NCBI GenBank assembly: GCA_947460345.1
Contig: CANHGM010000019.1
Span: 1-58,146 of the forward strand
From: Bacteroidota bacterium
GTDB lineage: Bacteria > Bacteroidota > Bacteroidia > UKL13-3
Direction of reading: 5' to 3'
DNA length: 58,146 bases
Shown here: one piece after another, positions 21,701 through 29,300 of the stretch
How the letters are laid out: each line of letters opens with the position of its first letter
How positions within the stretch are numbered: position 1 is the stretch's first letter
Notes under the pieces: generated by a model
The model's input: only the letters and a program-made list of their open reading frames with translations
What the model was told of the DNA's origin: nothing
Databases searched by the model: none
Program-made: the position numbers and the translations under genes

Positions 21701-23810
21701 CAGCTCCTACTTTTATATCACCTACTTTATTAGTTGAATCTGGGTTTCCTTGATAAAACCAAACACCTCCTTCATTTAACACTTTAATAGAATCAATATT
21801 CCCATCACCATCAGCATCAATAGAAACAGTAGTATTGTTTTGATTAGCTCTAACAAAAATAGCCGTATAATTAAACGCAGGTACAGATGCTGAAGCAATA
21901 TCTTCACCTAATCCAACTATAAACAATTTACCAAAACGAGTATTGTCATATACATCAGTTTTAACGCATTGTAAACCAAATTGTGACTGATCTCCAGTTA
22001 CTTTTGACAAATTTATATCAGCAGTGGTAAATATTTTATCCATACCATCATATTGAATATTTAATGAGTCTCTTGTATTATATAAAAATAAATCATCTAA
22101 TACGAAAGAACCACCAGAAGGTATAATGTCTGAAGAATATCCAGGTGCTATTCCATTAGTTAAAATACCATCTCCCCAAATTCGAGTTGTACTTTGTATG
22201 GGTGTAGCAATATTTGTTTCATAACCATCTTCCCAATGGTCATAAGTTATAATGGTATTAGGATATGGTGATGTAGAAATGCTTACTACATTTCTAACAA
22301 CATTAGACAAACTTCCTGCACTATTAGTTGCTTTTCTTAAAGCAGTATATAAATATTTTTCAGGGAAAGGTAGATAGTAAGTCTTTGCAAATGTTGCCTC
22401 AACACAAGGGTCATTATAAGAAGGATTAACTGTTATGAAAACCGAAGCAGTATCACATACTGGATTAAAAGAAGTATCACATACTTGATACGTAAACGCA
22501 TCATTACCATAAAAAGACCCATTAGGTAAATAAGTAACTTTTCCATTCAACCCAAACTGTATAGTACCACTTTGAGGTTGATTTATAATTGACACAGATG
22601 CCGTATCTATGTTCCCTACATCATTAGATAAAATATTAATTTGAACTGGGACAGCTTGTGATGTCACAGCATAATCGTTTTGAGCTAATAACAAGCATGT
22701 TCCAGCTGAAGGAGCAACTGTTACTACAGCATAATTATTTGAACTAACAGAATCAGGTTGATTTCCATATATATATGCACTATCTTTATAAACACCACCA
22801 CAAGCTAGTATTGATGTTATTCTCAAAGTATCTGTTGCATTTGAATTTAAAGTACCAATGTTCCAAACTCCTGTTGAGTTTAGGTAACTACCAGAACCTG
22901 TTGTTGTATAATTTAAAAAATAAAATCCTGACGGTAATAAATTATTAACTTTTACTCCTGTAGCTTGTCCGGGTCCTAAGTTTCTAACAACTACTATGTG
23001 CTTTACTGAACGGCCATATCTTTGATTTATAGTATCAACAGAAAGTGAAACTGACAAATCTGGCAAATCGTAACTTACTATTATTCTTCCATTTGCTCCT
23101 ACTCCTGTAGTTGCTCCATTTGAACCACGTCCTCCACCGCCTGCACCTGGTGTGTTTCCATTGTTACCTGAAGCATTTATATTACCCCCAGCTCCTCCAG
23201 TAGCAGTACCAGTTCCACCGGCACCTCCAACGTTTGCTGCTCCTGCAGCTCCAGCTCCTCCATTGGCAATTGCAGTAGCTGATCCACCACCTCCACCTCC
23301 ACCACCAGTGGTTCCTTGACGAGCTCCACCTGCACCCCCTGCAAATTTTATTGTACCTGAACTAGCAGCTGTTGTTCCTCCAGCACCACCTGTATTCGAA
23401 CCTCCTAATCCACCATCTGCAATTACTAATGTGCCAAACGATGAGGCACCTCCACTTTGACCTACAGTAAATGCTGCAGCTCCACCTGTCCCTACAATTA
23501 TTGTGTATATATTTCCAGGTGTTACTGTTAAAGTAGATTGAGCATATGCTCCTCCTCCTCCTCCAGCTCTACTCTCTGTTAAATCACTTCTTGTTCCTCC
23601 TCCAGCCCCCCATGCTTTCACAGTTATTGTCGTCACCCCTGGAGGTACCGTAAATGAAGATGAAGAATTATATGTTAATGTTTGTGTTTGTGAATTTGCT
23701 TTAGAAACTCCAAAAACTGCAAGTAAAGTAATTAATAAAACAGCAATTTTTTTAATTGTTGATTCTTTTGCCTGTTTAATTATTAATTTAGTTAAGTAGA
23801 TTTTATTCAT
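15753..23810 (-). CDS. Giant multidomain secreted protein with T9SS type A sorting domain
   Basis: A 2685-residue protein. The signal peptide is about residues 18-41, after a long basic lead. Domains in order: glycine-rich region (about 60-240); DUF11-like domain (about 250-365); Ig/cadherin-like domains with NDxG and TYLPNxxFxGxDxFxYQVC phrases (about 375, 995 and 1385); a region containing ITYDHWEDGYE (near 523); two SdrD B-like modules (about 1063 and 1440), each followed by a jelly-roll-like domain; then three related modules starting DDRGGLTD or DASGLTNG (about 1724, 1966, 2215). The C-terminus (about 2605-2685) begins VYPNPS and ends LVKVNN, a T9SS type A sorting signal. Likely a surface adhesin or matrix protein; ligand unknown. 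The gene is alone on its transcript. Confidence 0.9.
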   Translation of the reverse strand: MNKIYLTKLIIKQAKESTIKKIAVLLITLLAVFGVSKANSQTQTLTYNSSSSFTVPPGVTTITVKAWGAGGGTRSDLTESRAGGGGGAYAQSTLTVTPGNIYTIIVGTGGAAAFTVGQSGGASSFGTLVIADGGLGGSNTGGAGGTTAASSGTIKFAGGAGGARQGTTGGGGGGGGSATAIANGGAGAAGAANVGGAGGTGTATGGAGGNINASGNNGNTPGAGGGGRGSNGATTGVGANGRIIVSYDLPDLSVSLSVDTINQRYGRSVKHIVVVRNLGPGQATGVKVNNLLPSGFYFLNYTTTGSGSYLNSTGVWNIGTLNSNATDTLRITSILACGGVYKDSAYIYGNQPDSVSSNNYAVVTVAPSAGTCLLLAQNDYAVTSQAVPVQINILSNDVGNIDTASVSIINQPQSGTIQFGLNGKVTYLPNGSFYGNDAFTYQVCDTSFNPVCDTASVFITVNPSYNDPCVEATFAKTYYLPFPEKYLYTALRKATNSAGSLSNVVRNVVSISTSPYPNTIITYDHWEDGYETNIATPIQSTTRIWGDGILTNGIAPGYSSDIIPSGGSFVLDDLFLYNTRDSLNIQYDGMDKIFTTADINLSKVTGDQSQFGLQCVKTDVYDNTRFGKLFIVGLGEDIASASVPAFNYTAIFVRANQNNTTVSIDADGDGNIDSIKVLNEGGVWFYQGNPDSTNKVGDIKVGAVVTADKEIGLDAFFGDISNFGSRNINILPGQFYGSTYYSPVPTTRTVAPASVYFFNSVSDTIKVDWTSGSGSPSSGTVVLNPKGYNKIDLNNNSGYKFQSQNGKSYTAVEIIDSDNPGKDFDWAFNLIAKEKLTSYVSLAWAPGSTTPSPSNNYNPIWITPDTNTTIYVKFDGDLTSTIASKSPCNIPYDSSFTLNALNYARIFDNRDGDQSKMAIFTCNGAKIAGVYGQDANLAPSAAPGFDAGTIMIPKCLNVVVNSFDDRRSTLPSTPIIVEVMTNDNGFLCTLNAATVDTVGVKAAHGSVVLNGDGTITYTPNNGFIGVDFFDYQICSKEYPGICDISRVYINVSYCVAQLGENLINGKVFLELLPDDSVYNSENFLTNIKVDLYADINCNGAIDVGENVSVSTVTDIGGNYSLRTNGGYFAKDNMDESPAINTGNDGSINWSSSWVEITASNGFGSSPVSIDVDTKTDSKALIINGTNSGASRSANFSNALSAVLKFDYRRDGLDDAGEQLSIIINQGTAKQTTLYTLDDGNGVGTDNYYQTRYLEIPAANFYATGNNTIRFITNGNVNNDDYYYLDNIELIYFVSPSCFISQIDTSYSNGRFRKSKLKNGKFSFNTLGICSNSNDLSVVAVLSASNDYMTGLVDVPVKIPVLFNDVVGVPDSTKVTTVGLLQPSNGSTLVNSDGTITYLPNTGFVGNDSFQYQVCSKDDPNVCSIAKVYITISCVSKADTNVVVGFVYHDANRSSSLNSGEVGLNGIKLYLYNDLNFNNTVNIGEPLADSITTNATGIYQFNILPRTKTDSLLDQFNTNGNGSTNNGNKNFAGSWVEITESDGFNSGDLRITNNSLRVRNNDRGATRTANISNAVSATLTFDYAESSLDDANDWVEAQIARSSGGAYTTLVRYDGAGGNNSSGSASFNITNYIAGSTTIRFIASSNLGSNDQVTFDNIKIKYISYDSSAYVVQLATPLITGVVATSTPASYANKFGSAGAGFCSRNFGLDIINISGTIYDDRGGLTDNTVNGSAIGKLSAAAIYANLLNASNNVVNSVKIDSATGTYNFNYVAAATYSIQLSTIQGTIGQPAPASSLPTNWVNTGEKNGAGSGSDGTANGTLVSVVVTTNDVTNANFGIDQRPAGTDKTAASQVNPGGTLKVQTPSLAGTDLEDGAIGTGSWFIISTLPNNGTLYYNNTPLNAGDTIKNYDSTKLTVDPTFNGSGTLSFTFTSLDSAKIGDASPNTITIPFTSLTIGGTVFDDRGGLTDGIINGSVLGNPSTTQLYVNLVDSATGIVRNVVAVAAGTGVYTISDSVNANSGYKIVLSTTQGTLGSASPSAILPTNWVNVGEQFGSNNASGTGIESGTPNGIIRAHTISSNISNVNIGINQLPVGADKTAASQVNPGGTLKVQTTSLGGTDLEDGTKGQGSTFIISTLPVNGTLYYNNVAIITGDTINNFDSTLLKVDPTFTGAGTITFTYTTLDSALKADLTPNTITMPFTGINISGTIYIDASGLTNGLVDGTPTDVASSSTLYAYLVNGLGIIVVKDTLNSGNGTYQFNNIDGNTAYSVRISSSNLNIGASGPLSANLPSSWVSVGEVYGNNNNAGSGNESGTPNTQIAVTTINTDLTDVNFGIERISIAYNKTFTGINPNLFNVPSGNINYPYVMSLSNSSGTSNTAIVGSNSTVMPGKVSGSDPEDGNYSGTSGSNGLRTLALTILPDSTNDVMVYNGTVLKPGDITNTYWNATNSRYEITNFKADSLQIYIRKNGHTNTSFDYAWLDSAGVIGTSATYSVSGYGPLPVSLLNNKAQWSENDGQITWITASELNSDRFEIERSFDGQLFEKIGEVSAQGNSNTIKNYDYTDKGVKENIASKVYYRIRLVDKDETYTYSSVMELSKDKSTQVVISVYPNPSINKATITIEQYKTESYQISIIDFTGKEVFAGKTSNTSKQTILDIQSLSAGVYQVIISNNNKRFIKQLVKVNN
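17164..18660 (-). repeat. Tandem ~245-codon modules in the 2685-aa protein
   Basis: Three related modules have anchors (DDRGGLTD or its variant) at 18637, 17911 and 17164 in order of translation, spaced 726 and 747 bp. Each contains a GTxYDDRGGLTD strand, an LPTNWVNxGE strand and, in the first two, the conserved phrase KTAASQVNPGGTLKVQT. The last phrase is also nearly identical in DNA, suggesting recent duplication. Confidence 0.8.
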
Positions 23811-23893
23811 ATTATCAATAGTAATGTTAAGAAACTGTGTGTTAATTTATTGCAAATTATTTTTACAATAAAACACACACTTTTTGAGTCTTA

Positions 23894-23901
23894 CAAAACT
23901 A
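23894..23901 (-). promoter_or_regulatory. Possible -7 element for the giant T9SS gene
   Basis: The minus strand reads TAGTTTTG, an exact TAnnTTTG match, 83 bases before the ATG at 23810. No TTG or TTTG is found about 20 bases upstream, so the assignment is tentative. Confidence 0.3.
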
Positions 23902-23930
23902 ATAGATAAAATACTTAATTATTAAAAAAA

Positions 23931-23952
23931 AAACCGGACAAAAACCGGACAA
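23931..23952. repeat. Two tandem copies of an 11-bp repeat
   Basis: AAACCGGACAA occurs twice in direct succession (23931-23941 and 23942-23952), in the gene-free stretch between the giant gene and the peroxidase remnant. It could be a binding site or simple slippage; nothing else supports a function. Confidence 0.5.
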
Positions 23953-24036
23953 TTTTATTTAACCAAGAATTCAAATTAGACATTCTCACAATAATTTTTA
24001 CTAAATTTGTGCATCTCACTTTTTGTAACTTATAAA

Positions 24037-24393
24037 ATGATTTGGGTACAGGAAGTATTGGGTGTTCCTATAAATTTGAGCGATAAAAGTCGATACTTGA
24101 TGGTGATATTGAAAGGCAATCAATAAAGAAACAAGCATTTTTATATAAGAAGTTTTAAAATACCAACGCTAAGAAAAGTATATATAACTTAACCCTATAT
24201 GCACATTGGTGGCTTTAAAAATTTAGAAGAAGTTATAGACTTTTACAATGATGGTGGTGACAAAGTTATATTCTTCAACAATAACAATCAAGCATTTTAA
24301 TCAGATAGCTTAAAGTTAAAACTATTTAAAAAAAAAGCTTTAATATCATTTCTTAAAAGACTGACAGGTACTATTAGATCAAAAAAATTCTAA
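24037..24393 (+). pseudogene. Decayed 3' fragment of a di-haem cytochrome c peroxidase
   Basis: One frame from 24037 to 24393 reads like the C-terminal part of MauG/CcpA-type peroxidases. Recognisable pieces in correct order are [37 protein letters not shown] and KKALISFLKRLT. In the family these correspond to FKTPTLRN, PYMHDGRF, [12 protein letters not shown] and the terminal EKxALIAFLKTLT. The frame is interrupted by TAA at 24124-24126, 24190-24192 and 24298-24300 before the final stop at 24391-24393. The N-terminal haem domain is absent. The conserved DGR after PYMH has changed to IGG. The rest of 23811-24524 shows only the small repeat, a possible promoter box and a terminator. Confidence 0.75.
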
Positions 24394-24469
24394 AAAATTA
24401 CAGAATATGTCACTAACCAATGGCGAATAGATCAATAAGTGGAAGTCTGTCTTAAATTGATCTCAAAAT

Positions 24470-24509
24470 AAAAAAGCAGTTTTAATAAATTGACTAAAGC
24501 AGCTTTTTT
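24470..24509. terminator. Probable terminator of the YceI-family gene
   Basis: AAAAAAGC near 24470 can pair with GCTTTTTT near 24502-24509. The stem extends inward with one mismatch and a G-U pair around a short AT-rich loop. It lies just downstream of the minus-strand YceI stop at 24525 and ends in T-runs on both strands. Confidence 0.5.
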
Positions 24510-24524
24510 AATCTTATTTTACCG

Positions 24525-25079
24525 TTATTTCTTAGCTGGAGCAGAAACAAAATCAATATTCACATTGATTTTAATATTTTCTCCTATTTTAGCAAATACC
24601 AAAGTTGGAACTTCTATTTTATGGTCTTTAAGAGGAACGTAAAACTCAGAAGTTACATTGATTTTACCATTGACAACTTTTAATGTTACTACTATATTTC
24701 TATCTACTGTTACGTTATGAATTTTAAATTTACCTTGAGCAACTACTTTATGAACACCATCTTTAGTAAAATCTTCAGCACCTAGAATCTTACCAGCAAA
24801 AGTTCCATATCTGTTTTCATCTTTATCCGTTTGAAGGTATTTTTCGTTGTAGTGATTTTCCATTTCATCATTCGGAAAATCTAAAGAAGTCATGTCTACT
24901 TTAAAAGAGAACTCACGAGATTCAGGTACTAAAGCGCCTAATAGTTTTTTTGATTTCGCTTCTACATCTGTTCCTGGAGAAGAACTGCTGATTTCAATTT
25001 GACCATTATTGGTCATCAGTTTTTGAGCAAAAGTTGAAATTGAAGTTAAGGCTAGGACTACTAGAATTAATTTTTTCAT
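24525..25079 (-). CDS. YceI family periplasmic protein
   Basis: A 184-residue protein with a clear signal peptide (first 18 residues, ending TFA). The body is a lipocalin-like beta-barrel of the YceI family, recognisable from MENHYNEKYLQTDK near residue 75. Family members bind amphiphilic isoprenoid-type molecules in the periplasm; the ligand here is unknown. It appears to be a single-gene transcript: the glutamate dehydrogenase gene ends 129 bases upstream, and a hairpin lies just downstream. Confidence 0.85.
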   Translation of the reverse strand: MKKLILVVLALTSISTFAQKLMTNNGQIEISSSSPGTDVEAKSKKLLGALVPESREFSFKVDMTSLDFPNDEMENHYNEKYLQTDKDENRYGTFAGKILGAEDFTKDGVHKVVAQGKFKIHNVTVDRNIVVTLKVVNGKINVTSEFYVPLKDHKIEVPTLVFAKIGENIKINVNIDFVSAPAKK

Positions 25080-25208
25080 TAAAGTGTTGATTTAAGTATT
25101 TTTGATTTGCAAGAATGGTTCCAAAAAAACAGTCATTTATTATCGTGCATTTTTTCTTACAAATAGAATCGATTTTTTTAATTAAAAGTGGATAAAATAA
25201 AAAGAAAA

Positions 25209-26453
25209 TTAAACTAAATTACTCAAAGACATTTCAAGAGCTTTTTTAGCAATACCAGTTTGTTTTGAGTTAAACGAATGCACTCTTGATAAAGCTTGCC
25301 CAATAGTATTGCTAACATCGTTAAAGATTGCTTCATCAGTTAACTTGGCATCAGCTGTCATGAGATAAGCAAATACTCTTGCCATACCACAATTGGCTAT
25401 AAAATCAGGGATGACAGACGTTTGACTGTCAGTTGAATCAGCTATTGGCCCAAAAAATATTTCAGGGTCGGCAAAAGGCACATTGGCACCACAAGCTATT
25501 ACTTCAATACCCCCTTTGATTAATGCATCGCTTTGTTCTTGAGTTACTAATCTAGAGGCTGCAGCTGGTATAAAAATCTCTGCTTTTACATTCCAAATTT
25601 TTTGATTTATTTCTTCGAATGACATCAAATTATCAGCCACCAAAGTATTGTTTTTTCTATTTAAAAACAGTTGGTTTACTTCATCAAACGTATAACCCTT
25701 TTCGTTGATAATGCCTCCATTTTTATCGATGATTCCCACAATAGAAACGCCCATTTTAGATAAATACCAAGCAGCTGCTGCACCTACATTGCCCCAACCT
25801 TGAATAATGGCTGTTTTGCCTTGAATCATTCCGTTCCATAATTGGTAATAGTGTTTAACAGATTCTGCTACACCCCAACCAGTAATCATATCAGCTACAG
25901 TGAAACCAGCAGCTACAGATGGAGAATAATTTGAATCTTCTAGTTTTTTAGATACCCCAATTCTTAGTTGGTTTATGCGTTGTGCTTTGTTATTTTCATC
26001 TATTTTTAAGTGGCCATTAACAACACCTTCTTGAGGATGGAGCAAGCCATATCTTTCAGTAATAGGAATCACTTCATGAATTTCATCAACATTTAAGTCA
26101 CCACCAGTACCATAATAGTTTTTCAATAATGGATAAACAGCTTTGTACCATCTTTCTAATACACCCGCTTTTCTTGGGTCAGCAGGGTCGAAATTGATAC
26201 CGGATTTAGCTCCACCAATATTGGGTCCACATACAGAGAACTTTACTTCCATGGTTTTAGCCAAAGACTCCACTTCACGCTTGTCTAGACCTTTACGCAT
26301 GCGAGTGCCACCGCCAGCAGCACCGCCTCTAAGGCTATTTATGACTGTCCAACCTTCAGCTTCGGTTTCACTATCTTTCCAATGGAATACAATTTCAGGT
26401 TGTTTGTATTCGAAAGTTTCTAATAATTTTTTGAAAGGGATATTAAAATTCAC
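25209..26453 (-). CDS. Glu/Leu/Phe/Val dehydrogenase family amino-acid dehydrogenase
   Basis: A 414-residue NAD(P)-dependent oxidative deaminase, most likely glutamate dehydrogenase. The catalytic lysine lies in PNIGGAKSGI (K83), followed by the second conserved region TGGDLNVDE. The dinucleotide-binding fold begins at QGWGNVGAAAA (about residue 218). Specificity among Glu, Leu, Val and Phe cannot be fixed by eye. The start is GTG, 16 bases after the AnmK stop, so the gene is probably cotranscribed with anmK and the DUF4834 gene. Confidence 0.88.
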   Translation of the reverse strand: MNFNIPFKKLLETFEYKQPEIVFHWKDSETEAEGWTVINSLRGGAAGGGTRMRKGLDKREVESLAKTMEVKFSVCGPNIGGAKSGINFDPADPRKAGVLERWYKAVYPLLKNYYGTGGDLNVDEIHEVIPITERYGLLHPQEGVVNGHLKIDENNKAQRINQLRIGVSKKLEDSNYSPSVAAGFTVADMITGWGVAESVKHYYQLWNGMIQGKTAIIQGWGNVGAAAAWYLSKMGVSIVGIIDKNGGIINEKGYTFDEVNQLFLNRKNNTLVADNLMSFEEINQKIWNVKAEIFIPAAASRLVTQEQSDALIKGGIEVIACGANVPFADPEIFFGPIADSTDSQTSVIPDFIANCGMARVFAYLMTADAKLTDEAIFNDVSNTIGQALSRVHSFNSKQTGIAKKALEMSLSNLV

Positions 26454-26469
26454 TTGTATATATATATTT

Positions 26470-27552
26470 TTATAAGTTTATTGGGCCATAAAGGGCACCA
26501 CCTATTGAATTAGATTTAGCTCCGGTAACACTAGCTAAACTATTTGGTTTGTTAGTCACACGTAAAAATCCGAGTAAAGCAAAAATGAGAGCCTCTTTAA
26601 ATTGAATGGTATTTTCATCAGGAACAATGACTTGCACACTTGTTTCAGCTTTAATAGCATCAATTAAAAAAGAGTTAAACGCACCACCACCAGAAACCAA
26701 CATTTTTTGAGAAGCTAATTTTTCTTCTTCCCCATCAACAAAATGATAAAGAGCTTTCGATATCTGAATAGCAATGTGTTCGCTTAAGGTTCTGGCTTTA
26801 TCTTCATTAGATAACACTTGATCTTTGGTAAGATGCCAAAAATCAGTATTAATCCATTCTCTGCTCATAGATTTAGGGCCAAAGTTTTTATAATATTCGA
26901 CAGCATTTAAAGCATCTAACATTTCTTCGTTAAGTGCACCAATTCTAGCCAATTCACCATTTTCGTCATATAATTTTCCGATGTTTCTAGCGAGTCTGTT
27001 CAAAGCGATATTACAAGGGCAAACATCGAATGCAAGCATTTTGTCGTGATACATTCCGCTGATATTAGCAATACCACCAAGGTTTAAACAATATTGATAA
27101 TCGCCAAAGAGCATTTGGTCGCCAATAGGTACTAAAGGAGCTCCTTGTCCGCCTAGGGCTATATCTACCGATCTAAAATCACAAACAGTTGGAATATTGG
27201 TTTCAGCATATATAGCTGCACCATCACCAATTTGGGCTGTATAATTTTCAGCTGGTAAATGAAAAACAGTATGACCATGGCTACTTATTAAATCAGCTGT
27301 TTGGTTGTGTTTTTTTAAAAAGTCATTCACCAATCTACCTAAATATTTGCCATAATAAACATGGGTTTTCCAAAAAACAGAAGCATCTTGTCTGTTTAGT
27401 TTAGAAAGTCTAAGCCTCCACCTTTCGTCGTATGCAATTGTTTCAGCAGCTAAAATATTGTATTGATATTTACCTTGATTTTCGGTAATTTCACATAAAG
27501 CTAAATCTACCCCATCCATTGAGGTTCCTGACATTATTCCTATTATCTTCAT
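26470..27552 (-). CDS. anmK: Anhydro-N-acetylmuramic acid kinase
   Basis: A 360-residue kinase of the ASKHA fold. It phosphorylates and opens 1,6-anhydro-MurNAc from cell-wall turnover, giving MurNAc 6-phosphate. The N-terminal ATP-binding strand GIMSGTSMDGVDLA is a family signature; SHGHTVFH (near residue 90) and LNLGGIANIS (near 157) also match. The middle gene of a three-gene minus-strand set with DUF4834 upstream and an amino-acid dehydrogenase downstream. No other muropeptide recycling gene is next to it. Confidence 0.93.
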   Translation of the reverse strand: MKIIGIMSGTSMDGVDLALCEITENQGKYQYNILAAETIAYDERWRLRLSKLNRQDASVFWKTHVYYGKYLGRLVNDFLKKHNQTADLISSHGHTVFHLPAENYTAQIGDGAAIYAETNIPTVCDFRSVDIALGGQGAPLVPIGDQMLFGDYQYCLNLGGIANISGMYHDKMLAFDVCPCNIALNRLARNIGKLYDENGELARIGALNEEMLDALNAVEYYKNFGPKSMSREWINTDFWHLTKDQVLSNEDKARTLSEHIAIQISKALYHFVDGEEEKLASQKMLVSGGGAFNSFLIDAIKAETSVQVIVPDENTIQFKEALIFALLGFLRVTNKPNSLASVTGAKSNSIGGALYGPINL

Positions 27553-27582
27553 ATATATTAAATTTTCAAATTCTTCAACTTT

Positions 27583-27792
27583 TTATAGTTCTTCAAAATC
27601 TACATAGTCACCAATGTTCCCTTTGGTTTTGGTTTCTACATTACCTGTAATAGTAGTACCATTGGGTTGTTTGCTTGGTTTAGGTTCTTGGTTGTGGTTA
27701 TTGATATTAACATAGGTGATGTTAGATTTAAACATTTGACCAATCCAACGCAACACAACGATTAAAACGATTAAATATATTAATAACTTCAT
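27583..27792 (-). CDS. DUF4834 family small membrane protein
   Basis: A 69-residue protein with one N-terminal membrane helix (about residues 2-19), a hydrophilic Pro/Thr-rich stretch and an acidic tail ending GDYVDFEEL. This matches the DUF4834 pattern found in Bacteroidota. Function unknown. It heads the anmK operon, with an exact -7 box 24 bases before its ATG. Confidence 0.75.
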   Translation of the reverse strand: MKLLIYLIVLIVVLRWIGQMFKSNITYVNINNHNQEPKPSKQPNGTTITGNVETKTKGNIGDYVDFEEL

Positions 27793-27815
27793 TTGATTGT
27801 TATAAAATAAGTGGC

Positions 27816-27823
27816 AAATTTAA
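27816..27823 (-). promoter_or_regulatory. Probable -7 element of the DUF4834-anmK-dehydrogenase operon
   Basis: The minus strand reads TAAATTTG, an exact consensus match, 24 bases before the DUF4834 ATG. The same octamer is used at the oxidase operon. No -33 element is clear. Confidence 0.45.
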
Positions 27824-27880
27824 ACGATAAAGTTTAATGTATGATTGATAAAATATTTCGTTAAGTGAGCTTGTAAAAAC

Positions 27881-27888
27881 TATATTTG
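27881..27888 (+). promoter_or_regulatory. Probable -7 element of the enoyl-CoA hydratase family gene
   Basis: The plus strand reads TATATTTG, an exact TAnnTTTG match, 22 bases before the ATG at 27911. A weak TTTC lies at 27856-27859, 21 bases upstream, where a -33 TTTG would be expected. Confidence 0.5.
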
Positions 27889-27910
27889 CCGAGATCAAAA
27901 AAACACATAC

Positions 27911-28690
27911 ATGTCAGACGCACTTATATACACGATAGAAAATGGGATAGCCCGAATTACTCTAAACAGACCAGAAGCTTTTAATGCATTTGACGACAAG
28001 CAAAGTTTTGAATTGCAGGATGCACTTAAAGCAGTAGATAAAGATAAAACAGCTAGGGTGCTAATATTGACTGGAGCAGGTAAAGCATTTTGTTCAGGCC
28101 AAGATTTAAAAGCTATATCAGGACAGGCAAACAGGTCGTTAAGTGATTCATTATATAAAAGATACAATCCCATTATCAGGGCAATTAGACATTTAAATAT
28201 TCCGGTTATATGTCGATTGAATGGAGTTGCAGCTGGAGCTGGTGCATCTTTAGCATTAGCTTGCGATATGATTATAGCATCAGAACAAGCTTCATTAATT
28301 GAAGTTTTTGTGAATGTAGGATTGGTGCCAGACTCTGGTTCAAGTTTCTTTTTACCTCAATTGGTAGGGTATCAAAAAGCATTTGAATTATGTACTTTAG
28401 GAACAAAAGTAACTGCAGCTGAAGCATTGCATTTAGGACTTGTAAATAAAGTAGTAGCAGCCGATGAATTGGACGCTACTGTGGATGAAATAGCAACAAG
28501 GTATGCCAAAGCCCCTACAAAAGCGATTGGCTTGATGAAAAAGATGCTAAACAAAGGCATGACCTCAAATTTGAATGATATGTTAGAATATGAGGCCTAT
28601 TGTCAAGAGATTGCAGGCAGAAGTGCTGATTACAAAGAAGGTGTGACCTCTTTTGTTGAAAAAAGACCAGCTATTTTTACTGGCAAATAA
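27911..28690 (+). CDS. Enoyl-CoA hydratase/isomerase family protein, PaaG-like
   Basis: A 259-residue crotonase-fold protein. The oxyanion-hole segments are FCSGQDLKAI (about residues 60-69) and NGVAAGAGASLALACD (about 105-120). The phrase GLVPDSGSSFFLP (about 139-151) has Asp where hydratases usually carry Glu. This is the pattern of PaaG, 2-(1,2-epoxy-1,2-dihydrophenyl)acetyl-CoA isomerase. No other phenylacetate pathway gene is adjacent, so the true substrate could be another acyl-CoA. It ends one base before the convergent lipoprotein gene. Confidence 0.82.
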   Translation: MSDALIYTIENGIARITLNRPEAFNAFDDKQSFELQDALKAVDKDKTARVLILTGAGKAFCSGQDLKAISGQANRSLSDSLYKRYNPIIRAIRHLNIPVICRLNGVAAGAGASLALACDMIIASEQASLIEVFVNVGLVPDSGSSFFLPQLVGYQKAFELCTLGTKVTAAEALHLGLVNKVVAADELDATVDEIATRYAKAPTKAIGLMKKMLNKGMTSNLNDMLEYEAYCQEIAGRSADYKEGVTSFVEKRPAIFTGK

Positions 28691-28691
28691 A

Positions 28692-29264
28692 CTATTTTAC
28701 ATGCTCATTGTTTTTCTGTAAAGAGTCGGCAAAAGCTTCGATTCTAGGAGAGATTCTTAAATATAATGGTTCTAATTTATTTACGGGTTCAACTATTTCT
28801 TCACACACTTCATATAGTTTTAGTACATCTTTTTTCTCTTTTGAAAGAAACTTAGAAAAGTCGTCATCAGAAATCATTTGGTCATCATGACCTTTTTTCA
28901 AAGTGAGTAATTGTGTTTTTAAAGCATTGAGTTCGATATCTAATTCACCATAGTTTTCGATATATTTGGTATATATTTTTTCAGAAGCCATATACTGATC
29001 AATAGAACGTATAAAGTCGTGAGTAAAAGTATCCGTTGCAAATTGTTTTAATTTGTTAAGAGAAGCATTAATATTTTTAATTCTTTTTCTAATTTCATCA
29101 TTGTCTTGATCAAGCATCACTTCACATTCTTTTAAAACCAGTGCAAGGCTATCAATTTTTTCGTTTTGAGATTTGCTAGTGTTAGATTTACATGAGCTAA
29201 GAATTGAAATACTAAAAAACATAGCTGCAAAAACGACGATAAACTGTTTTATTTTTTTTTCCAT
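28692..29264 (-). CDS. Hypothetical lipoprotein
   Basis: A 190-residue protein with a lipoprotein signal peptide; the lipobox ILSSC puts the lipidated cysteine at residue 25. The mature part is highly charged and probably alpha-helical or coiled coil throughout, with no enzyme motif. I do not recognise a family. It is divergent from the chromate transporter gene, with only 36 bases between the starts, and converges with the PaaG-like gene with no room for a terminator. Confidence 0.8.
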   Translation of the reverse strand: MEKKIKQFIVVFAAMFFSISILSSCKSNTSKSQNEKIDSLALVLKECEVMLDQDNDEIRKRIKNINASLNKLKQFATDTFTHDFIRSIDQYMASEKIYTKYIENYGELDIELNALKTQLLTLKKGHDDQMISDDDFSKFLSKEKKDVLKLYEVCEEIVEPVNKLEPLYLRISPRIEAFADSLQKNNEHVK

Positions 29265-29295
29265 TTGTGAGAAATACTATTTTGAATTAGGTTTG
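29264..29295 (+). promoter_or_regulatory. Promoter of the chrA-methyltransferase operon
   Basis: TTTG at 29264-29267 and TAGGTTTG at 29288-29295 are separated by 20 bases, a full match to the Bacteroidota -33/-7 arrangement. The TTG start at 29301 is only five bases beyond the -7 box, so the transcript would be leaderless or nearly so. The -33 TTTG overlaps the start codon of the divergent lipoprotein gene. Confidence 0.65.
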
Positions 29296-29300
29296 TACTA

